Assembly (NCBI GenBank): GCA_963805915.1
Contig: CAWDWD010000011.1
Coordinates: 1 to 64,000, forward strand
DNA length: 64,000 nucleotides
Origin: JAEULH01 sp963805915
GTDB taxonomy: Bacteria; Pseudomonadota; Alphaproteobacteria; Rhodospirillales; Defluviicoccaceae
Direction: 5' to 3'
The translations under genes were made by a program, and so were the position numbers. Below, piece after piece: positions 15,420 to 24,632 of the stretch. Under the pieces are notes generated by a model that was not told where the DNA came from, ran no database searches, and saw only the letters and a program-made list of their open reading frames with translations. Every line of letters begins with the position of its first letter. Position 1 is the stretch's first letter.

Positions 15420-17422
15420 AGGGCAAGCCCCGACAACATCAGCAGGAGCAGGACGAATACCAGCGTCAGATAGCGGCGGATCGTCAGGAACTGCAGAGTG
15501 TTCAACCGTTCCGCGGCAAACGCTATGCCGGTCGCGATCGGTGCAAAGATAAACTCCCAAACAAGATCACGGAGTTGCACGTGCAGACGTGCTGGCTCCA
15601 GGCTGCCAGGTTCCGGCATTTCGACGATTTCAGTGGCGCGGAAGGCGATGCCCCCGAAAACGCGGCGGATCGGTTGGGCAAAGCTGCCGGGCGTGTATTG
15701 GGTCATCGGGCTCGGATCGGGAAAGCCGCAGTCCCAAGCCGGCGCGCGGCGCACCGCGTGGGAGGCGAGCCGGCGGACGACCAGGGCGATCGCCGTCGAA
15801 GTCGCCGCAATGAACCCGAGCATGATCAGGCCGTTGTATGAACTCCGATCGGCGGAGATCGGCACCAGCGACAGCCACGGCAGCGACGACTGCGGCGGCA
15901 AGCGCGCACCCTCGGTCAGGCTTTGCACGGCGCCAGACAGCGCGTCGACGACCAGTCCGGGAAACACGCCGGCGAGCACGCAGAGCACGGCGATCCCGAT
16001 CATCGCGCTTCTCGAAAACGCGTCGGCCTCGCGCGCCCGCTCGGCGCTTGGACCGCGCGGTCGTCCTAGGAAGGTAACGCCGAACGCCTTGACGAAGCAG
16101 GCCGCGGCGAGGGCCGCCGACAGCGCCAAGGCGGCGCCGACGGCGGGTACGAGGAAGCGAAGCCCCCATTGCGGAAGGCTGGGACTCACCAAAATCGCCT
16201 GAAACGTCAACCACTCGGAGACGAAGCCGTTGAGCGGCGGCAAAGCGGAAATTGCGGCGCAGCCGATCAGGAAGGTTGTCGCCGTCACCGGCATGCGATG
16301 GATCAGCCCGCCTAGGTGCTCCATGTCGCGCTCGCCGGTGGCGCCCAGCACGGCGCCCGAGCCGAAGAACAACAGGCTTTTGAACAAGGAATGGTTGAGA
16401 ACGTGAAACAGCGCGGCGGTCAGGGCCAACGCGGCGCCGGCCGCCATACCGTTCGCTTGAAAGGCCAGCGCCAACCCCAGCCCAATGTAGATGATGCCGA
16501 TGTTCTCGACGGTGTGATAGGCGAGCAACCGCTTCAAGTCGTGCTGCATCAGAGCGTACAGCACGCCGAGCACGGCAGTGAGCGCACCGGCGGCGAGCAC
16601 GACGAGGCTCCACCACCACGCCGGAGGTCCCGCCAGCTCGAAGATGATGCGGATAAAGCCGTATACCGCCACCTTGGTCATCACCCCGCTCATCAGCGCC
16701 GAGACATGCGAGGGCGCGGCGGGATGGGCCAGTGGCAGCCAGACATGCAGCGGCACGAGGCCGGCCTTCGATCCGGCGCCGAGCAGAATTAGCAGCAGCA
16801 CCAGCGCCTGCTTGCCGGGCGCCAGCGTTTCGGCCCGCATCGCTGCGAAGGCGTAGTCGCCATCGGGGCCCGCCAGTAGCCCGAACGCCAGCAGCAGGCA
16901 CAGAGTGCCGAAGCTCGCCATCACCAGATAGACGTAGCCGGCCCGCGCCGTCCCCTCGGCCCGATGGTGCGCCATGACCAACGCCCAGGAGGCGAGCGAC
17001 ATCAGTTCCCACGCGAACAGGAATGTGAAAGCGTCGTCGGCGATGACGACCAGGTTCATCGCCGCGAGGAATGCCGGAAAGAACGGCAGTACCCGCTGCG
17101 GGGCCTGTTCGTGGCGGCCGTAGCCAATGGCGTACAAGCTGGCCGCCGCACCGCCGAGATTAACGACGGCGAGAAAGAACGCCGCCAGCGCATCGAGACG
17201 GACGTGCGCTTCGACCCACGGAATGCCTAACGGCAGTGAGTGGGTGACGCTACCGCTCCCACCGACCAGCGCGGCGATCGACACAGTTAGGCAGAGTGCG
17301 CAGATCGCAAGGGACACGCTATAGATTGCCGGTCTAGCGAAGGCCCCGCGGCATACCGGGACCACGGCCATCGCCGCGAGGAACAGCGCGCCGATCCCGC
17401 CAAGGAGCACGGTCAACGACAT
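15410..17422 (-). CDS. hyfB: hydrogenase-4-like membrane subunit HyfB (NuoL/antiporter type)
   Basis: A 670-residue antiporter-like subunit (E. coli HyfB has about 672). It shows FLFAWELMSLASWALVMAHH with the conserved Glu, LGAGSKAGLVPLHVWLPLAH with the conserved Lys, and HDLKRLLAYHTVENIGIIYI. A C-terminal extension includes WDCGFPDPSPMTQYTPGSFA, typical of HyfB/HycC. It is the first gene of the six-gene cluster hyfB-C-E-F-G-I. There is no hyfA or hyfH polyferredoxin, no hyfD third antiporter and no formate dehydrogenase, so the electron donor is unclear. An XRE regulator gene lies 64 bases upstream on the same strand. Confidence 0.9.
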   Translation of the reverse strand: MSLTVLLGGIGALFLAAMAVVPVCRGAFARPAIYSVSLAICALCLTVSIAALVGGSGSVTHSLPLGIPWVEAHVRLDALAAFFLAVVNLGGAAASLYAIGYGRHEQAPQRVLPFFPAFLAAMNLVVIADDAFTFLFAWELMSLASWALVMAHHRAEGTARAGYVYLVMASFGTLCLLLAFGLLAGPDGDYAFAAMRAETLAPGKQALVLLLILLGAGSKAGLVPLHVWLPLAHPAAPSHVSALMSGVMTKVAVYGFIRIIFELAGPPAWWWSLVVLAAGALTAVLGVLYALMQHDLKRLLAYHTVENIGIIYIGLGLALAFQANGMAAGAALALTAALFHVLNHSLFKSLLFFGSGAVLGATGERDMEHLGGLIHRMPVTATTFLIGCAAISALPPLNGFVSEWLTFQAILVSPSLPQWGLRFLVPAVGAALALSAALAAACFVKAFGVTFLGRPRGPSAERAREADAFSRSAMIGIAVLCVLAGVFPGLVVDALSGAVQSLTEGARLPPQSSLPWLSLVPISADRSSYNGLIMLGFIAATSTAIALVVRRLASHAVRRAPAWDCGFPDPSPMTQYTPGSFAQPIRRVFGGIAFRATEIVEMPEPGSLEPARLHVQLRDLVWEFIFAPIATGIAFAAERLNTLQFLTIRRYLTLVFVLLLLMLSGLALWE

Positions 17423-17486
17423 GTCATGCCGTGTCGAGTTCCCGATTGAGGCCGGCCACGTGGTCCCATGTCGCCGCCCTGCGATT

Positions 17487-17732
17487 TCATGCCCTTAGCC
17501 GCACCCCGCGGCCACCGCCCTGACTCGCTGATTCGGCACCAATCACTTCGACGCCAAGTGCATTGAGGGCGTCGATCACTTTCACAAGCGAGTCCACGTT
17601 TCCGCGGACGTTTCCGTCGCTAGCCTCCATGCGCTGGATGGTCGGCAACGAAAGCCCCGAGGCCTCGGCCAGCCGACGCTGATCGATCCCGAGAAGCGCC
17701 CGCGCGGCCTTAAGCTGAGCAGCCGTGATCAT
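17487..17732 (-). CDS. small XRE-family HTH regulator
   Basis: An 81-residue cytoplasmic DNA-binding protein. The helix-turn-helix covers about residues 4-34 (LKAARALLGIDQRRLAEASG followed by LSLPTIQRMEA). The C-terminus, ending GGGRGVRLRA, is typical of a group of stand-alone small XRE proteins in alphaproteobacteria. It is in the same direction as the hyf-like operon and 64 bases upstream, so it may regulate it; no toxin gene accompanies it. A 13-base palindrome just upstream of its start may be its own operator. Confidence 0.82.
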   Translation of the reverse strand: MITAAQLKAARALLGIDQRRLAEASGLSLPTIQRMEASDGNVRGNVDSLVKVIDALNALGVEVIGAESASQGGGRGVRLRA

Positions 17733-17743
17733 AGATCACAATC

Positions 17744-17756
17744 ATGTTTTAAACAT
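17744..17756. promoter_or_regulatory. palindrome ATGTTT-T-AAACAT upstream of the XRE gene
   Basis: A perfect inverted repeat with 6-base arms around one central base lies 11 bases upstream of the XRE start codon (minus strand), in an AT-rich patch that stands out from the high-GC surroundings. Small XRE proteins commonly bind such sites in their own promoters. That this one does is inference. Confidence 0.45.
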
Positions 17757-17872
17757 CATTTCTCACATACACGCCTTGACATAGAATATCAAGATGCATC
17801 GGTCCAGTAAGCGGGATGGCGCCAGCGTCGAGCAGGGCCAGCCGAGGGCGCGGCTCCGTAGCGCGATAAGAC

Positions 17873-19676
17873 TTAGCCGTCGTCCATCTTCAGCGCGGCG
17901 ATGAACGCCGACTGCGGGATCTCGACCTTGCCGAACTGGCGCATCCGTTTCTTGCCGGCCTTCTGCTTTTCGAGCAGCTTGCGCTTGCGGGTGATGTCGC
18001 CGCCGTAGCACTTGGCGGTGACGTCCTTGCGCATGGCGCTGATGGTCTCGCGGGCGACGACGTTGCCGCCGATCGCCGCCTGGATCGGGATCTTGAACAT
18101 CTGCCGGGGGATCAGGTCCTTCAGCCGCTGACAGATCCCGCGTCCACGAGCCTCGGCGTGGCTGCGATCGCAAATGAACGACAGCGCGTCGACCGGCTCG
18201 GCGTTAATCAGGATGCTGATCCGTACCAGATCGCCGGTGGCGAAGCCGTCCATCTCGTAGTCGAAGCTGGCGTAGCCGCGCGAGACCGACTTGAGCCGGT
18301 CGTAGAAGTCGAACACGACCTCGTTAAGCGGCAGCCGATACGTCGCCATCGCCATGGTCCCGCTGTAGGTCAACTCCTTCTGCTCGCCGCGCCGGTCGGT
18401 GCAAAGCTGGAGGATGGCGCCGAGATAGGTGTCGGGAACGAGGATCGTGGCCTTGATCCACGGCTCCTCCAGCCGGGCGATGCGCACCGGATCGGGCATG
18501 TCGGCGGGGTTGTGGATCTCGCGCATGGTGCCGTCGGTCAGGTAGACCCGGTAGACGACGCTCGGCGCGGTCGCGATAAGATCGAGGTTGAACTCGCGGT
18601 ACAGCCGCTCCTGGACGATTTCGAGATGGAGCAGGCCGAGAAAGCCGCAGCGGAAGCCCGAGCCGAGCGCGGCCGACATCTCGGGTTCGTAGTGGAAGCT
18701 GGCGTCGTTGAGCCGCAGCCGCCCGAGCGATTCGCGCAGATCCCCGAAATCGGCCGCGTCGGTCGGAAATAGGCCGCAGAACACCACCGGCATCGACGGC
18801 TTGAAGCCGGGCAGCGCGGCCGCGGCCCGCCGCCTGTCCTCGGTAATGGTATCGCCGACATTGGTATCGGCGACCGCCTTGATGCCGGCGGTGATGAAGC
18901 CGATTTCGCCGGGCCCGAGGCTTTCGATCTGCTCGGTCTTCGGGGTGAAGATGCCGACCTGCTCGACCTGATGGGTCGATCCCGCGGCCATCATCCGGAT
19001 CCGCATCCCCTTGCGCAAGCAACCATCCTTGATCCGAACGAGAATGATCACGCCGAGGTACGGGTCGTACCAGCTGTCGACCAGCAATGCCTTCACCGGC
19101 GCATCGGCGTCGCCTCGCGGCGGCGGCAGGCGCTGGATCAAGGCCTCGAGTAAAGCCGGGATACCGAGGCCCGTCTTCGCCGAAACATGAATGGCGCCGG
19201 CGGTGTCGAGACCGATGACATCTTCGATCTGCCGGCAAATACGCTCCGGCTCGGCCGCGGGCAGGTCGACCTTGTTGAGGACCGGGATGATCTCGTGATT
19301 GCTTTCGATCGCGAGATAGGCGTTGGCGAGCGTCTGCGCCTCGACGCCCTGGGAAGCGTCCACCACCAGGATCGAACCTTCGCAGGCGGCGAGGCTGCGG
19401 CTGACCTCGTAGGCAAAGTCGACGTGGCCCGGCGTGTCCATCAGGTTCAGGGTGTAGGTCATGCCGTTGGCGGCGGTGTGGAGCAGCCGCACGGTTTGCG
19501 CTTTGATGGTGATGCCGCGTTCGCGCTCGATCTCCATCGAGTTCGAGCACCTGCTCGCGCATCTCGCGATCGGTCAAGCCGCCGCACTGCTGGATCAGGC
19601 GGTCGGCCAAGGTCGACTTGCCGTGATCGATATGAGCGATGATGGCAAAGTTACGGATGAGCGAGAGCTCGGTCAT
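17873..19676 (-). CDS. lepA: elongation factor 4 (LepA), one-base frameshift
   Basis: LepA is a ribosome-associated GTPase that acts on stalled or mis-translocated ribosomes. The frame starting at ATG 19676 gives FAIIAHIDHGKSTLADRLIQ (P-loop) and TDREMREQVLE; the remainder, from MEIERERGITIKAQTVRL on, is in another frame. Removing one T of the TT pair at 19542-19543 gives the exact consensus VLDSMEIERERG and a 600-residue protein of normal length, with MDTPGHVDF (G3), NKVDLPAA (G4) and the LepA C-terminus. Because the gene is otherwise perfect, I read the break as a sequence error or very recent mutation. It faces the same way as feo and trp genes. Confidence 0.93.
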
Positions 19677-19753
19677 GGCCGCGCTTCTACCATTCCCCGC
19701 TGCCTCGTGCCAGTGCGCCGATGAAAGGTTCCCCGGTGACCTGCCTAGACGTG

Positions 19754-19987
19754 TCAGGCGCCCGGGCGGTCGACCCAGACGTAGACGTCGCTCGTCGCGT
19801 CGTCGCAGGCGTGACAGCCCGAACAGCCGCCGCTCGCGGGCTCCAGGCGGCGGACCCGGCCCTTGCGCTCCCAGACCTCGAGCATGCCGCGGATCGCCGC
19901 GGCGTCGGCGCCGAAGTGGATTGCCAGATCGGCGACCGAGACGCGCTTGCGCTCGCTTAAGTAGGTCTTCACCTCGCTCAGAATCAT
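19754..19987 (-). CDS. feoC: FeoC-like winged-helix regulator
   Basis: This 77-residue protein follows feoB by seven bases. It has an N-terminal winged-helix part (ILSEVKTYLSERKRVSVADL) and a Cys cluster GGCSGCHACDD at about residues 53-63. FeoC proteins are thought to sense Fe-S or oxygen state and to stabilise or regulate FeoB. Size, position and Cys cluster fit; the sequence family is loose, so the exact role is inference. Confidence 0.8.
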   Translation of the reverse strand: MILSEVKTYLSERKRVSVADLAIHFGADAAAIRGMLEVWERKGRVRRLEPASGGCSGCHACDDATSDVYVWVDRPGA

Positions 19988-19994
19988 GGCGCCG

Positions 19995-22328
19995 CTACTC
20001 CGCCGCCGTGGCGGGAATGGCTCGCGGGACGGCGCGCCCGCCCATCTGCCGCAAGATCACGATGGCCGCCGCGAAAGTGACCGCAATGCCGACGATCCAG
20101 GCCGCCGAACTCTCCGGATGAGCCGCGAAGGTGCCAACCTGGTAGGCGAGGACGGCGCCGCCGTAGGCGAGGCCGGTGGTCCACACGGCGGCGAACGCGG
20201 CCCAGCCGGCGCCGGTCTCGCGGTAGATCGCGGCCATGGACGCGGCGCATGGCATATAGAGAAGCACGGCGAGAAGATAGGCGAAGGCGCCGATCCGGCC
20301 GTCGAACCGGGCCGCCATCGCGCCGAAGACCGCACTGTCGACGCTGCCGACGCCGCCGGCCTGCGCCGCCAGCGCGGCCTGGTCTTGGCCGGTCCCGAGC
20401 GGGTCGAGCAGGCCGTCGGCGAGCGCCGCGACATTCGCCGGAATGGTCGCGAAGGCCGCCTGGATACCAGCCCAGACGTCGATCGGCGCCGCCGGCTGTT
20501 CGCTTGCCGCGGGCTTCGCGTCGAGCGAGCCGTAGAGTGCGTTGAGAGTCCCGACCACGGCTTCCTTGGCCAGGATGCCGCCGGCCAAGCCGACCGTCGC
20601 CGGCCAGTTGTCCTGCTCGATCCCCATGGGAGCGAAGGCGGGCGTCAGCGTCCTACCGATCGAGGCGAGCACGGAGCGATCGCTGTCTTTGTTGTTGAAC
20701 GTGCCGTCGGCGCCGAGAGAGGCGAGCACCGACAGCACTGCGACCATCGGCACGATGACCTGTCCGGCGCGGAACACGAAGCCCTTGAGCCGGTCCCAGG
20801 TCCGCCCGACCATGCTCCCCAATCTCGGCAAGTGGTACGGCGGCAGCTCCATGACGAACGGCGAGGTTTCGCCCTTCAGCACGGTGGTTCTGAGCACCAG
20901 CCCGGTCATAACCGCGACCGCGATGCCGATGAGATAGAGCGCGAATACCAGGTTGTGGCCATTGGTCGGGAAGAACGCGACCGCGAACAGGGCGTAGACC
21001 GGCAACCGCGCGCCGCACGACATGAATGGCGCCATCATCACCGTGACGATGCGATCGCGGCGATGCTCCAAGGTGCGCGAGGCCATGATCGCCGGAACAT
21101 TGCAGCCGAAGCCGACGATCAGCGGAATGAACGATTTCCCCGGCAGACCGATGCTCCGCATGAACCGGTCCATGACGAAGGCGGCCCGCGCCATATAGCC
21201 GGAATCCTCGAGAAACGACAAGAACAGGAACAGGCACGCGATCACCGGAATGAAGGTCGCCACCGTCTGAATGCCGCCGCCGATGCCGTCCGCCAGGATC
21301 GTGATCAGCCACGCGGGCGCGCCGGCGCTCGTCATCAACGCGCCCAGACCGTCGACAAAAACAGCGGCGAAGAACTGATCGAAGAAGTCGATGAAGGCGC
21401 TGGCGAACTTGACCGAGAACATGAACAGCAGGTACATCACGACGAGAAAGATCGGGATGCCGAGAATCCTGTTCAGAACCACCCGGTCGATCCGCTCGGA
21501 CATCGTCCGCGAAGCCTCGCCCGGTCGCCGGACCGCGACGCCGATCAGCGCGTTGGCGAAGCCGTAGCGGCCGTCGGCGATCAGGATGTCGGCGTCCTCG
21601 CCGGCCTTGGCGAAGATCCGCTCCTCAAGCGCGGCGACCGCGTCGATGTAGTCTCCGGCCGCGTCGCGCGCCGCCTCGTCACCTTCGAGCAGCTTGATCG
21701 CCAGCCACCGCGCGCTGAGCCTGCGGCAGGACGCCGTTGGTTCGATGAGGGTCTTCAGATCGCCGATGGCCTGTTCGACCACCGCGCCATAGCTCGGCCG
21801 CCTGCCCGGTGGCCTGAGCGTGCCGGCGACCTCGCGAATGACGTCGCGCAGCGCGCCGACGCCGCGGCGCCGATGCGCCGACATCTCCACAACCGGACAA
21901 CCCAGTGCCGCCGCCATCGCCGCGGTATCCACAACGATGCCGCGAGCGCGCGCGACATCCGTCATGTTGAGCGCCACCACCATCGGCACCCGCATTTCCA
22001 GGAGCTGCGTGGTCAGGTAGAGGTTGCGCTCCAGGTTCGACGCGTCGACAATGTTGATGACGAGGCCGGCCTCGCCGGACAAAACGAAATCGCGCGCAAT
22101 GCGCTCGTCAACGGACGCCGACGAGGTCACGCCCATCGAGTAGATGCCGGGGAGATCGACAACGCTCACCCGCAGATCGCCGTCGGCGTAGGATCCGGTC
22201 TTTCGCTCGACCGTCACCCCCGGCCAGTTGCCGACCTGCTGGCGCGCTCCCGTCAGGGCGTTGAACAACGTCGATTTGCCGCAGTTCGGATTGCCAACGA
22301 CGCAGACGGTGAGCGACGAATCGGTCAC
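19995..22328 (-). CDS. feoB: ferrous iron transporter FeoB
   Basis: A 777-residue inner-membrane Fe(II) importer. The cytoplasmic GTPase domain has G1 VGNPNCGKSTLFNALTG, G3 VVDLPGIYSM and G4 ALNMTDVARA. The membrane part has two Gate-type repeats, the first with IPLIVGFGCNVPAIMASRTL and the second with GGILAKEAVVGTLNALYG. It begins with GTG in a GTGA overlap with the feoA stop and is followed by feoC, a complete feoABC operon. Length is usual for the family and I see no defects. Confidence 0.96.
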   Translation of the reverse strand: MTDSSLTVCVVGNPNCGKSTLFNALTGARQQVGNWPGVTVERKTGSYADGDLRVSVVDLPGIYSMGVTSSASVDERIARDFVLSGEAGLVINIVDASNLERNLYLTTQLLEMRVPMVVALNMTDVARARGIVVDTAAMAAALGCPVVEMSAHRRRGVGALRDVIREVAGTLRPPGRRPSYGAVVEQAIGDLKTLIEPTASCRRLSARWLAIKLLEGDEAARDAAGDYIDAVAALEERIFAKAGEDADILIADGRYGFANALIGVAVRRPGEASRTMSERIDRVVLNRILGIPIFLVVMYLLFMFSVKFASAFIDFFDQFFAAVFVDGLGALMTSAGAPAWLITILADGIGGGIQTVATFIPVIACLFLFLSFLEDSGYMARAAFVMDRFMRSIGLPGKSFIPLIVGFGCNVPAIMASRTLEHRRDRIVTVMMAPFMSCGARLPVYALFAVAFFPTNGHNLVFALYLIGIAVAVMTGLVLRTTVLKGETSPFVMELPPYHLPRLGSMVGRTWDRLKGFVFRAGQVIVPMVAVLSVLASLGADGTFNNKDSDRSVLASIGRTLTPAFAPMGIEQDNWPATVGLAGGILAKEAVVGTLNALYGSLDAKPAASEQPAAPIDVWAGIQAAFATIPANVAALADGLLDPLGTGQDQAALAAQAGGVGSVDSAVFGAMAARFDGRIGAFAYLLAVLLYMPCAASMAAIYRETGAGWAAFAAVWTTGLAYGGAVLAYQVGTFAAHPESSAAWIVGIAVTFAAAIVILRQMGGRAVPRAIPATAAE

Positions 22329-22552
22329 GTCCGCTCCACTTTCAACAGTTCGGCCTCGTCCTTGCGCAGCGAGACCGCATAGCCCCGCACCTTCAGCTCA
22401 ACCGGATCGCCGAGCGGCGCGGCGCGCGATATGGTGAATTCCGTGCCTGGCGTCAGCCCCATCGAGAGCAGCTTTTCACGGTATGACCGGTCGCCGCGTT
22501 CGAAGCCGATGACGCGCGCCGAGTCGCCGATAGCCAGATCCTTCAATCTCAC
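22325..22552 (-). CDS. feoA: ferrous iron transport accessory protein FeoA
   Basis: A 75-residue SH3-like protein, MRLKDLAIGDSARVIGFERG to the end, needed for full FeoB activity. LLSMGLTPGTEFTISRAAPL is the FeoA signature. It starts with GTG and overlaps feoB. It is the first gene of the feo operon and is preceded by a Fur-box-like sequence about 55 bases upstream. Confidence 0.93.
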   Translation of the reverse strand: MRLKDLAIGDSARVIGFERGDRSYREKLLSMGLTPGTEFTISRAAPLGDPVELKVRGYAVSLRKDEAELLKVERT

Positions 22553-22606
22553 TGGTCAACCCCATGGTCCGGCATCTGGTCCAGCATACGCCGACACTGA
22601 CTAGAG

Positions 22607-22628
22607 TGCAAATGAAAGGCATTCTCAA
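22607..22628 (-). promoter_or_regulatory. Fur-box-like sequence upstream of feoA
   Basis: Read on the minus strand the site is TTGAGAATG, two bases, then TTTCATTTGCA after a C. This resembles known Fur boxes, which contain overlapping TGAGAAT/ATTCTCA half-sites and often end in CATTTGCA. The position just upstream of feoABC fits iron-dependent repression. It is a visual match only. Confidence 0.5.
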
Positions 22629-22679
22629 CACGAAACACCCTCTATTTTAGGGCTTTTCGCACCCGCCGCAATGCCCTTG

Positions 22680-23570
22680 TCAGATATCCGGGTTGTCGAG
22701 CTTGCGCTGGCGGCAGGCGGCGATCACCGTGTTCCGCAATAAACACGCAACCGTCATCGGCCCGACGCCGCCGGGGACCGGGGTGATCGCGCCGGCCACC
22801 GCGCGCGCCGCTTCATGGTCGACATCGCCGACCAGCTTCGTCTTGTTTCCGGCCAACGGAATGCGATTGATGCCGACGTCGACAACGACCGCGCCCGGCT
22901 TGATCCAGTCGCCCTTGACCATTTCCGGCCGTCCCGTGGCGGCAACCAGAATGTCGGCTTGGCGACATTCGGAGGCGAGGTCGGTCGTCTTCGAGTGCGC
23001 GATGACGACGGTGCAGTCGGCGGCCAGGAGAAGCTGGGCCATCGGCTTGCCGACGATATTCGAGCGGCCGATGACCACGGCCCTCTTTCCGGCCGGGTCG
23101 GAAATTTGGCTTCCGATCAGCATCATGCAGCCGGTCGGCGTGCAAGGAACCAGGGCCCGGCTGTCGCCGGTGGCCAGCCGGCCGACGTTGATGACATGGA
23201 AGCCGTCGACATCCTTCGCCGGATCGATCGCCGCGAGCACCGTCTCGCCGCGGATTTGCGGCGGTAACGGGAGCTGGACCAGGATGCCATGGACGTTCGG
23301 GTCGACATTCAAGCCGTGGATCAGCGTCAGCAGGTCTTCTTCGCGGACATCGGCGGGGAGGTGATGGGCGAACGACTTCATGCCCACCTCCTCGCACAGC
23401 CTGGCCTTGGTGCGAACATAGATCTCGCTCGCGGCGTTGCTGCCAACGAGCACGACCGCCAGACCCGGCGTCAACCGGTGGCTCTTGCGCAGATGAGTGA
23501 CCTCGTCGCGAACCTTCCGGTTAAGTCGGTCGGCCATGGACCGCCCGTCGATGGTGACGGCAAGGCTCAT
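22680..23570 (-). CDS. folD: methylene-THF dehydrogenase/cyclohydrolase FolD
   Basis: A 296-residue bifunctional enzyme of one-carbon metabolism that interconverts 5,10-methylene-THF and 10-formyl-THF in the cytoplasm. The active-site region has YVRTKARLCEEVGMKSFAHH (catalytic Lys) and GILVQLPLPPQI; the NADP site has GRSNIVGKPMAQLLL; the end has PGGVGPMTVACLLRNT. Its ATG overlaps the trpD stop by four bases, so it is translationally coupled to trpD. In many relatives trpC holds this place. Confidence 0.95.
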   Translation of the reverse strand: MSLAVTIDGRSMADRLNRKVRDEVTHLRKSHRLTPGLAVVLVGSNAASEIYVRTKARLCEEVGMKSFAHHLPADVREEDLLTLIHGLNVDPNVHGILVQLPLPPQIRGETVLAAIDPAKDVDGFHVINVGRLATGDSRALVPCTPTGCMMLIGSQISDPAGKRAVVIGRSNIVGKPMAQLLLAADCTVVIAHSKTTDLASECRQADILVAATGRPEMVKGDWIKPGAVVVDVGINRIPLAGNKTKLVGDVDHEAARAVAGAITPVPGGVGPMTVACLLRNTVIAACRQRKLDNPDI

Positions 23571-24632
23571 GACCGCGCGCTCGCTCGAGGTGCTTCGGCG
23601 CTTACAGGCACGTTGGAAATTTCGACCAGGCGGGCGAGGGCCGCCCTTGCGCCGCCGTTGTCGATCGCTTCGCTCGCCTTGACGGCCCCCTCGCGCAATG
23701 TCTCCGCCCGCCCGGCGACGATCAGCGCGCCCGCCGCGTTGAACACGACGGCGTCACGAAATGGCCCGTGCTCGCCGCCGATCATGGCGCGAATGGCCGC
23801 GGCGTTGGTCTCGGCGTCGCCGCCCTTGAGATCTTCCGGCCGGGCCAACTCGAGCCCGGCGTCGCGCGGCGAGACCTCGAACGTCCGGATCCGGCCATGG
23901 TCGAGTTCGGCGACGAACGACGCACCCGTGGTCGTCAACTCATCGAGCCCGTCGGAGCCGTGCACGACCCAGGCGCGAACGCTGCCGAGCGCGCCCAGCA
24001 CGCGCGCCATCGGTTCGATCCACTTGCGCTCGAAGACGCCGGAGAACTGGCGGGTGACTCCGGCCGGGTTCGACAGCGGGCCGATGATGTTGAAGATTGT
24101 CCGCAAACCCAGCTCGACGCGCGGGCCGGCGACGTGACGCATGGCGCTCGTGATGGCGTGTCGCCATCATGAAGCCGAAGCGCGCCTCGCCGATGGCCCG
24201 CTCGACCAAAGCCAGCTCGCACTCGATGTTGACGCCAAGCGCGGCCAGAACATCGGCCGATCCGCATTTGGACGAGAGCGCGCGATTGCCGTGCTTCGCA
24301 ACGGGCACGCCCGCGCCGGCGACAACCAGGGCGGCGCCGGTCGAGATGTTGAAGGTCCCGGAGGCGTCGCCGCCGGTGCCGACGATGTCGATCGCACCTT
24401 CAGGCGCGGAGACCCGCATGGCCTTGGCGCGCAGCACCCGGACCGCGCCGGTGATTTCCTCGACGCTCTCGCCGCGCACCCTCAGCGCCATGAGAAAGCC
24501 GCCGATCTGGGCGGGGGTCGCGTCACCCGACATCATGATTTCGAACGCCGCCTCGGCCTCGGTCTCGGTCAGGCTGGCGCCGGCGGCGACCCGGGCGAGC
24601 AGCGCCTTCATCCCGGCGATGGTCGAACTCAT
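23567..24632 (-). CDS. trpD: anthranilate phosphoribosyltransferase, one-base frameshift
   Basis: TrpD adds phosphoribosyl to anthranilate in tryptophan synthesis. The N-terminal half (from ATG 24632) has the PRPP-binding IDIVGTGGDASGTFNISTGA and KHGNRALSSKCGSADVL. The frame breaks after FGFMMATRHH; deleting the C at 24149 gives RHHSAMRHVAGPRVELGLRT and continues to the end, 354 residues in all. The restored sequence is the family consensus, so a sequence error is likely. The ATG overlaps the trpG stop (ATGA) and the stop overlaps folD, forming trpG-trpD-folD. Confidence 0.92.

Noticed and set aside
10311..17422. reading the hyf-like cluster as a functional formate hydrogenlyase or hydrogenase
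   Set aside because: The large subunit lacks all four Ni-Fe cysteines, and there is no formate dehydrogenase, polyferredoxin or maturation gene nearby.
19986..22382. 798-residue open frame on the plus strand opposite feoB
   Set aside because: Rich in His, Arg and Asp in the pattern expected from reading a GC-rich gene backwards; feoB is certain.
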